The position numbers and the translations under genes are program-made. A model generated the notes under the pieces. The model did not search any database. It was not told the origin of the DNA and saw only the letters and a list, made by a program, of their open reading frames with translations. Shown piece by piece: positions 6,385-10,109 of a stretch of DNA of 10,109 nt (its first letter is position 1; each line of letters opens with the position of its first letter). The DNA is from an uncultured Oscillospiraceae bacterium (lineage in GTDB: Bacteria > Bacillota > Clostridia > Oscillospirales > Acutalibacteraceae), in assembly GCA_902495835.1 (NCBI GenBank), contig CABUYS010000043.1, positions 1 to 10,109 of the forward strand, given 5' to 3'.

Positions 6385-8061
6385 ATGAATTTTATTAAAA
6401 AATTATTATGCGGAACGATTGCAACAGTATTTTTATGTGGAATGTCTTCGATTAAAGCACTTGACACCCGACCTTATATTGAAGAATTAAAAAAAATTGT
6501 AACTGAATTAGAGTCACTCGATAGAAGTGAAAACTTGCCCAGTATTTATAAACGTATGCAAAAATTATTTTTCTTAATTATGGAGATTGGGACAAGAGAA
6601 AATAATGAAAACCTTTTGATTATTTTTAAAGATTATATTGGATGTATGAACATTCCAATGAATGAAATACGTAGAGGGGTAAGTTGCAACGTTTGTGAGG
6701 AACTTATATATTTAATAAATTACTCTGTAAAAGTTGCTTTAGATTATATTTCATGTGGAAGAATAAATTCAGAGGATTTTGAAGAAGTTTTAAAAATTTG
6801 CGAGAGAATTGATTCAGATAGTTGCAAAGTAAATCAATTAAAAGATGTAGGATTATACAAACATTACTATATGATGAAGTTATATATGTTTTTTAAATTT
6901 GGTCTTCATCATTATGAAAAGTTAGAGGATTTAATAAAATCGCAAGTTTTTAAAAACGTTGTTGATTGTTTTATGTCTATATATAAAACCTGCGATTTTT
7001 CATCTTGTTCTAAAGATTTAGAGGATTTATGTGAAAAATTAATATCATCCGAAAGAAGTAAAGTGTTACCTACTTCTTATCATTATGTGCAAATGTTATT
7101 TTTCTTAGGTATGAATCATGGAGATAAGAAAGACAATGAAAACGTTTTAAAATTTTTAAAAAATAATATAGAACGTATGAACATTCCAATGTCTGAAATA
7201 CACGAAGGGAAAAGTTGTGACGTTTGTGAAGAGCTTATATATTTAATAAACTGTTCTGCAAAAGTTGCTTTAGATTATATTTCATATGGAAGAATAAATT
7301 CGGAGGATTTTGAAGAGATTTTAAAAATTTGCGAGAGAATTGATTCAGATAATGGCAAAATAGATCGATTAAAAGAAATAGAATTAAACAATTATTATCT
7401 TTATATTAAGGCATATATGTTTTTTAAATTTGGTCTTAATCATTATGAAAAGCCGGAGGATTTAAAAAGAACGCAAGTTTTTCAAAATGTTTTTAATTAC
7501 TTTGTGCATTGTTACGCTAAAACTTATCAGTGTGTCGAGATAGACTCTACTTATTCTTACTTGATGAAAATAGCCGACAATATTTTCAAAGAACACATCG
7601 ATTATTCTTGTAAATTTACTATGCACAAGATTGAAAATTCATTTAGATTGAAAAATTTGGAAGATGAAAGATATATTTTAAATAATATGCTGTTAGAATT
7701 TAGAAATAACAGGTCGGAACTCGAAATACCTAAATTAGATAGTTCCTATGACACGCCGTACGAAAGTGTAATCATAATACCCGACATGAGCGCTAATGGT
7801 AGATACATCGCAGTACCCATGTTTGAAGAATTTGGTAATGAGTGGTTTGACGGAAATTCTCAAGTGCTCAAATTGCCTTATCCGCCAATATGTCAACCAA
7901 GCGAACCTGATAATGCTCCGTCCGAAGAGGAAGAAATTGAAGCGCCGAGCTCTAAAAGACGTAAGTTAGCTGAGCCTGATATTCCATTGCCTCAAGAAGT
8001 AGTAGAAACACAGAATTTTCAAACACCTCAAATAGGTAATCCTGATATGTCACTTACCTAA
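6385..8061 (+). CDS. Secreted protein with two tandem helical units and an NLS-like, repeat-bearing tail
   Basis: This 558-aa protein starts at ATG 6385, with GGAGG at 6371-6375. The signal peptide is MNFIKKLLCG, TIATVFLCGM, SSIKA, with likely cleavage after A25. Two copies of a helical unit follow (about 51-190 and 228-367), 177 residues apart. SCNVCEELIYLI and SCDVCEELIYLI, GRINSEDFEE, and YMFFKFGLxHYEK recur in both. Each copy has a CxxC (101/104 and 278/281) that the 305-aa paralogue lacks. Residues 380-445 are helical and unlike the repeats. From about 446 the tail is polar and Pro/Glu-rich: SEPDNAPSEEEE, PSSKRRKL (521-528), EPDIPLPQE (530-538) and NPDMSLT at the end. PSSKRRK fits the monopartite nuclear-signal pattern PxxKRx(K/R). 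Function unknown. The stop at 8059 appears derived, because tail-like sequence continues downstream as decayed repeats. Confidence 0.87.
   Translation: MNFIKKLLCGTIATVFLCGMSSIKALDTRPYIEELKKIVTELESLDRSENLPSIYKRMQKLFFLIMEIGTRENNENLLIIFKDYIGCMNIPMNEIRRGVSCNVCEELIYLINYSVKVALDYISCGRINSEDFEEVLKICERIDSDSCKVNQLKDVGLYKHYYMMKLYMFFKFGLHHYEKLEDLIKSQVFKNVVDCFMSIYKTCDFSSCSKDLEDLCEKLISSERSKVLPTSYHYVQMLFFLGMNHGDKKDNENVLKFLKNNIERMNIPMSEIHEGKSCDVCEELIYLINCSAKVALDYISYGRINSEDFEEILKICERIDSDNGKIDRLKEIELNNYYLYIKAYMFFKFGLNHYEKPEDLKRTQVFQNVFNYFVHCYAKTYQCVEIDSTYSYLMKIADNIFKEHIDYSCKFTMHKIENSFRLKNLEDERYILNNMLLEFRNNRSELEIPKLDSSYDTPYESVIIIPDMSANGRYIAVPMFEEFGNEWFDGNSQVLKLPYPPICQPSEPDNAPSEEEEIEAPSSKRRKLAEPDIPLPQEVVETQNFQTPQIGNPDMSLT
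6535..6954 (+). repeat. Internal duplication, copy A (within the 558-aa gene)
   Basis: Codons 51-190. It aligns with 7066-7485 at a constant offset of 531 bp (177 codons). Nucleotide similarity is highest at 6651-6820 against 7182-7351, including long identical runs around AAAGTTGCTTTAGATTATAT, so the duplication is fairly recent or homogenised. Confidence 0.85.
7066..7485 (+). repeat. Internal duplication, copy B (within the 558-aa gene)
   Basis: Codons 228-367, partner of copy A at 6535-6954. No net indel is seen in the best-matching core. The flanking linker (about 191-227) is cysteine-rich and less alike. Confidence 0.85.
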
Positions 8062-8102
8062 AGGAGAAAAAAGTGACATTTATAAGCGCCTCGACTAGGC
8101 GA
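8061..8102 (+). repeat. 42-bp exact direct repeat, copy 1
   Basis: Identical over 42 bases to 8388-8429, while the flanks are diverged. It contains AAGGAG, a GTG six bases later at 8073, and the hairpin CGCCT-CGACT-AGGCG (8087-8101). The GTG opens an 11-codon frame ending at TGA (8106-8108). The left edge overlaps the last base of the gene's stop codon. Confidence 0.9.
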
Positions 8103-8387
8103 GTCTGATATTCCATTGCCTCAAGAAGAAGCAGAAACACAGGATTTTCAAGCACTTTAATTAAGAGAATCTGGACAACGCGGTGCTCGAAGAGGAAGAA
8201 TTTGAAGATAAAATACGTGAATTAACTAGGTATTATATCGAATTGCTTAAAGAAAAAGAAGCCAAAGCGCAGGATTTTAAAACGTCTTAAATAAGTAAGT
8301 CCGATAGTACGTTGTCAGAAAGCGAAAAACTAAAATTCATGAATTTAAAAAACGTAAATCAAGCAGGCGTGATACTTCTTTATCTAA

Positions 8388-8429
8388 AAGGAGAAAAAAG
8401 TGACATTTATAAGCGCCTCGACTAGGCGA
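8388..8429 (+). repeat. 42-bp exact direct repeat, copy 2
   Basis: Partner of 8061-8102 at an offset of 327 bp. The same ribosome-site-like AAGGAG, GTG, 11-codon frame and CGCCT/AGGCG hairpin are present; only the last codon before TGA differs (GTC against ATT). Just before it, codon AAA (8386-8388) stands where copy 1 has the TAA stop. Confidence 0.9.
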
Positions 8430-8469
8430 ATTTGATAGCACTGTGCACAAAAATGTAGTCACAATATTC

Positions 8470-8503
8470 GTCGATAGGTGAGTCTAATAATGAGCCTATC
8501 GAC
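8470..8503. repeat. Perfect 9-bp inverted repeat inside the decayed region
   Basis: GTCGATAGG (8470-8478) and CCTATCGAC (8495-8503) with a 16-nt loop. No T-run follows, so it is not a standard terminator. It could be an RNA hairpin or a remnant of repeat inversion. Confidence 0.5.
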
Positions 8504-8704
8504 ATACCTTTATGACAACGAGCGGACCAAAAAATTGAGAGAAGCGTAAAAATCTAAAGTACCCAAACTATCTTATTCATAAAAACATTAGTGGAGCAAA
8601 TTTGATAATGGGTAATTCAAAAAATCAAAATAAGCCGAAATGTGGGATTTAAAAAAATTAGATTAGTTGAATCTGATATAACGTTATTCAAAAGTTTTAA
8701 ATAG

Positions 8705-8888
8705 CAGGCAATTGAAAGGAGTGATTTTAAAAATTTAAAAAATAATTCTGTATTTTAAGTGAATAAATTTGAATTAACTTAAAAATCTTAAGATAGAAAA
8801 GTTTTTGTACAGGCAAGATTTTCATAACTTTTCGAAAAAATTTTAATTGGTCTATATTTGAAGTAAAATAATTTTTGGAGGATGTTTA
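8705..8888 (+). promoter_or_regulatory. Upstream region of the 397-aa gene with strong ribosome binding site
   Basis: GGAGG at 8877-8881, seven bases before ATG 8889, fixes the start. Candidate -10 boxes TATATT (8853-8858) and TAAAAT (8864-8869) have no convincing -35 at 17 nt, so the promoter is not settled. No terminator-type hairpin is seen between the decayed region and this gene. Confidence 0.45.
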
Positions 8889-10082
8889 ATGAATTTAAAA
8901 AAGAAATTAATTTCACTACTACTTTCAGTCGGTGTAATCACAAGTCTTACATCGGTAAATTTGTTTGCGTTTAATCCTAACATGAGTCCCGAAGATTTTG
9001 GTGAAGAAATTTCTGCAATAAGTGAATTAGTGAAAAAAGATATTATGGGACTAAAATTTTTAGAATCAGGAGGGTTTGAAAAAATCGAAAATATTCTGGT
9101 AAATATACCTAGATACAAACCCGATAACTGGGCAAAGTTGTTAATAAATATTAAGGATAAATTACTTGAAGTGATACTTAACTGTTATTCACTACATATC
9201 TGTAATAGAATAGATGCTATTTGTCATATAATAAAAAGTTATATTTATTCTAGTGGCTTTAGGATGTGTTGTAAAAATTGGGAAAGGAGTGCAAACACTT
9301 ATGAATCGTTTTCAAAAAATGAAGGCAGTTCTTCTCAAGAGCATTTAGAGAGAATGAAATATTTTTGTCAGGGATATGAATTCATGAACAAGGGTAGAGA
9401 GCTTTTAGAATTATATAGAAAAGAGAGTAGCGAAAATAAGAGAATTAATCGTGGGAAAAAAGTTTTAGTTCACTTCAAGTCTGCTTGTGAAGCCTTCAAA
9501 AATGCAGAGGCTCCTTGGGACGAGCAGAATGCACTTAATGAATTTACTTTGCTTGACACTGAAATTAAAGAACTTTTACAGAATAGAGCGTGTAGAGGTT
9601 CTCAAGTAACAAAAGACCCAACGCCAATACCGGTTGAGCGTACAGAAGATCCGAAAGTGGTAGAGCCTATGGAGTCGAAAGAGACGAGAAAGCAGTATAC
9701 ACCTAGCGGAAATAATCATGTGGATGGGTTTTTTTTAGCGTCGCTTTTAAATGACCGTGATCTAGAAAGATTATGTTATGAAGATCAAAGAAAAGGAATA
9801 TCCCCTTCAACAGCTGCTCTTCCACCGGTTCACTCAGAAGGGGCGATATCTCCCGAGGCTGGAAAAGAAAAATCCGGTACCCTTGCGCCGATTCGCTCGG
9901 AAAAAATTCTATGCCAAGGGACTTCTTCCGCGGCTGAAAAATCAAAGTTTACTGAACAAACAGAATCTTTATCCCAGCTCCGACCATTTTCTTCCATGGC
10001 TGGAAAAAGAACAAACCCTGATTGTTTAGGAGGCGGTTTAGAACCTGCGGCTGAAAAATCAAGTCCCATTGAACAAGCATAA
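8889..10082 (+). CDS. Secreted helical protein with a GC-richer, repeat-built tail ending at a derived stop
   Basis: This 397-aa protein starts at ATG 8889 with a strong GGAGG. The signal peptide is MNLKKKLISL, LLSVGVITSL, TSVNLFA, with likely cleavage after A27. Residues 35-235 are predicted helical, with several cysteines (99, 105, 112, 127, 128, 160, 200, 235). From about 236 the chain is polar and low-complexity (P, E, S, K) and its DNA is markedly richer in GC. The tail is built from degenerate units: LPPVHSEGAISPEAGKEKS, LAPIRSEK, SSAAEKSKFTEQTESLSQ, LRPFSSMAGKR and PAAEKSSPIEQA. Its last copy repeats 9930 onward at an offset of 117 bp. The stop TAA aligns with GAA (9963-9965) of the preceding unit, and the repeat continues past the stop to the window end. 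Same layout as the 368-aa protein (signal, helices, disordered tail); clear homology is not visible. Function unknown. Confidence 0.85.
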   Translation: MNLKKKLISLLLSVGVITSLTSVNLFAFNPNMSPEDFGEEISAISELVKKDIMGLKFLESGGFEKIENILVNIPRYKPDNWAKLLINIKDKLLEVILNCYSLHICNRIDAICHIIKSYIYSSGFRMCCKNWERSANTYESFSKNEGSSSQEHLERMKYFCQGYEFMNKGRELLELYRKESSENKRINRGKKVLVHFKSACEAFKNAEAPWDEQNALNEFTLLDTEIKELLQNRACRGSQVTKDPTPIPVERTEDPKVVEPMESKETRKQYTPSGNNHVDGFFLASLLNDRDLERLCYEDQRKGISPSTAALPPVHSEGAISPEAGKEKSGTLAPIRSEKILCQGTSSAAEKSKFTEQTESLSQLRPFSSMAGKRTNPDCLGGGLEPAAEKSSPIEQA

Positions 10083-10109
10083 TCTTTATCCCAGCCCCGA
10101 CCATTTTCT
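9930..10109 (+). repeat. 117-bp tandem repeat spanning the stop codon of the 397-aa gene
   Basis: GCGGCTGAAAAATCAA at 9930 recurs at 10047, and 9964-9992 matches 10081-10109 at 28 of 29 positions (T9979 against C10096). The period of 117 bp is 39 codons, so the frame is kept. The second copy runs off the window edge. In-frame sequence after the stop would read SLSQPRPFS, like SLSQLRPFS upstream. Confidence 0.85.

Larger units (their letters stand above)
8062..8704 (+). pseudogene. Decayed tandem copies of the 558-aa protein's C-terminal tail
   Basis: Directly after the stop of the 558-aa gene, all three frames hold stops, yet fragments match its tail. 8101-8160 encodes ESDIPLPQEEAETQDFQAL, nearly the EPDIPLPQEVVETQNFQ of 7972-8031, at an offset of 129 bp. 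8167-8290 matches the SEPDNAPSEEEE region with one inserted base, then gives an open stretch with EEEEFEDK and ends AQDFKTS. 8311-8400 encodes a very basic stretch with KKRK, RR and DTSLSKRRKK, the last aligning with DMSLT-stop-RRKK at 8050-8072. 8660-8704 gives RLVESDITLFKSFK, like KLAEPDIPLPQE. Further ESD/EFD-like starts lie near 8296, 8428 and 8480. No fragment has a convincing start. I read this as the former tail of the gene, or repeated duplications of it, no longer translated. Confidence 0.72.

Noticed and set aside
8174..8290. Stand-alone small gene (38 codons, EEEEFEDK ... AQDFKTS)
   Set aside because: No ribosome site or good start; its start and end match parts of the 558-aa tail, so it is a fragment of the decayed repeat.
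8061..8429. Insertion-sequence ends, CRISPR or attachment-site reading of the 42-bp direct repeats
   Set aside because: Only two copies are present, with no transposase or integrase gene and no regular spacing; flanking sequence matches the neighbouring gene's tail repeats, which explains them better.
9778..10029. Alternative + frame overlapping the tail of the 397-aa gene, and a similar one at 5868-6053
   Set aside because: They are open by composition only; the main frame is supported by signal peptide, ribosome site and in-frame 39-codon repeats.
1..10109. tRNA, rRNA or phage/transposon genes
   Set aside because: No cloverleaf, conserved rRNA segment, transposase or phage structural motif was seen on either strand.

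Overview
The window looks like chromosomal DNA of a low-GC Gram-positive bacterium, probably Clostridia-like Bacillota. The DNA is AT-rich, Shine-Dalgarno sites are strong (GGAGG, AGGGAG, AAGGAG), two genes start with TTG, and promoters are close to the sigma-A consensus. Short Sec-type signal peptides begin MKLKK or MNFxKK, and the first gene fragment carries a surface-protein repeat type common in gut Clostridia. TGA acts as a stop and TGG encodes Trp, so the standard code applies. Every credible gene is on the + strand. The species cannot be named from the sequence.

Layout. 3-413: C-terminal end of a repeat-containing surface protein. 493-2625: two genes, probably one operon, for a secreted penicillin-binding/beta-lactamase-fold serine hydrolase and a membrane-anchored erythromycin-esterase/ChaN-like protein. 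2739-2876: two near-consensus promoters flank a strong terminator, so the first would make an RNA of about 60 nt and the second drives the next gene. 2908-10082: five consecutive secreted proteins with no recognisable enzyme family (186, 368, 305, 558 and 397 aa). Each has a signal peptide and an alpha-helical body; the last four add an acidic or low-complexity tail. The 305- and 558-aa proteins are paralogous, and the 558-aa protein holds two copies of the helical unit.

The most interesting part is the 558-aa gene and the roughly 800 bp after it. Its tail carries a basic PSSKRRKL motif resembling a c-Myc-class nuclear localisation signal, followed by EPD-type repeats. Downstream of its stop codon, degenerate copies of the same tail continue for about 640 bp with frameshifts and stops in all frames. 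The stop TAA (8059-8061) aligns with AAA in a downstream copy. The last gene shows the same thing: its TAA (10080-10082) aligns with GAA in the preceding 117-bp repeat, and repeat sequence runs on past the stop to the window edge. Both genes therefore appear to have tails that grew by repeat duplication and were shortened by single-base nonsense changes.

Working hypothesis (inference): 2908-10082 is a cluster of fast-evolving Sec-exported proteins that act outside the cell, possibly in a eukaryotic host. It would be analogous to phytoplasma Sec-secreted, nucleus-targeted effectors but carried by an unrelated walled Gram-positive. Nothing here proves export into a host. The 630-bp spacer before the 368-aa gene holds a consensus promoter with a palindrome at its predicted start and a recurring TTTTAGTYGTAA motif, which suggests regulated expression.
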